Assembly (NCBI RefSeq): GCF_000012845.1
Contig: NC_009615.1
Coordinates: 4,714,501-4,778,500 of the forward strand
Length of the DNA: 64,000 nt
From: Parabacteroides distasonis ATCC 8503
GTDB lineage: Bacteria > Bacteroidota > Bacteroidia > Bacteroidales > Tannerellaceae
Direction: 5' to 3'
Numbering within the stretch: position 1 is the stretch's first letter; every line of letters begins with the position of its first letter. The notes under the pieces are model-generated. The model did no database searches and was not told the origin of the DNA. It worked only from the letters and a program-made list of their open reading frames with translations. Below are positions 63,739 through 64,000 of this stretch, piece by piece. A program made the position numbers and the translations under genes.

Positions 63739-64000
63739 TTAACGTAATATAGGATGATTCTTTATTCTTGTATCAATATGTTTAACTATTAATTCTTGAA
63801 ATTGTTTTTCCCGATCCATACAGAAACCCACCGTAATAGGCAAACAATATAAATGAGAAAACCATTCCATGGGAAGCGAAGGAAGGTCACGGAGTCGGGC
63901 GGCATCTTTCTCCGTGATGATTATCAATTTACTTGTAGAAGTCAACCGCTTGAAGGCCGTTTGTATTTTCTGGATGTCATGCCGATCGAAGGCGTGATGA
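63739..64000 (-). CDS. lpxK: C-terminal part of tetraacyldisaccharide 4'-kinase LpxK
   Basis: Reading inward from the right edge on the minus strand the frame gives HHAFDRHDIQKIQTAFKRL then STSKLIIITEKDAARLRDLP, the LpxK ending (HAF... and TTEKDA-RL), which phosphorylates the lipid A precursor. The gene begins outside the window; 86 residues and the stop are visible. Immediately upstream of thiL in the same operon. Confidence 0.85.
   Translation of the reverse strand, partial: HHAFDRHDIQKIQTAFKRLTSTSKLIIITEKDAARLRDLPSLPMEWFSHLYCLPITVGFCMDREKQFQELIVKHIDTRIKNHPILR

Noticed and set aside
63731..63739. A TPP riboswitch or other control element before thiL.
   Set aside because: Only seven bases separate thiL from lpxK; no room for an aptamer.

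Overview
The window looks like a Parabacteroides (P. distasonis-like) chromosome carrying one end of an integrative conjugative element. The evidence is a CTnDOT-style tra operon, a SusC/SusD/sulfatase locus, and repeated promoter-like strings of the Bacteroidota form TTG-N19-21-TAnnTTTG. The genus is inferred from gene content and was not tested by a search.

Positions 1-24,233 are the right part of the element. A tight minus-strand transfer operon (traE to traO, traQ, a small gene and a cut-off lysozyme-like gene) fills 1-9,855. Cargo follows at 10.0-16.6 kb: a His-rich exported protein with a beta-barrel partner, three exported proteins in an operon (a WG/TonB-like mosaic, an Ig-like protein and a SIMPL protein), and a DUF134-NifX fusion paired with a DUF4405 membrane protein. 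An IS21-family insertion (17,471-20,025) sits between two gene stumps. To its right are a strongly folded non-coding block, a DUF4121-like gene, a traP-type primase detached from the main operon, and an AbiEi/AbiEii toxin-antitoxin pair. The element ends at a duplicated tRNA-Phe 3' end (24,211-24,233). The same 10-bp tandem repeat occurs upstream of traE and of traP.

From 24.2 to 44 kb is chromosome: an EamA exporter with a divergent Lrp regulator; AraC, VOC and methyltransferase genes; queC-queF behind a probable preQ1-I riboswitch; a DUF1080 hydrolase; a DNA-repair-type radical SAM pair; a decaying polysaccharide locus (truncated susC, intact susD, one broken and one intact sulfatase); a GDPD; a glutamine synthetase; and a MATE exporter behind a structured leader with an internal terminator.

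From 42 to 58.5 kb the genes form a salt/osmotic block: a Na+/H+ antiporter, TPS/TPP trehalose synthesis with a GH15 enzyme, and a Kdp potassium-pump operon with its sensor proteins. Three intergenic regions in this block each carry a -24/-12 (sigma-54) promoter-like sequence and an upstream inverted motif containing the identical 10-mer CAAAATGAAA, which suggests one local regulon. The adjacent NtrC-type activator gene is a ruin. After aspartate kinase comes a fossil of a second integrated element (integrase stump plus IS21 relic) beside an intact tRNA-Phe. The window ends with an exported protein of unknown function, thiL and the end of lpxK.
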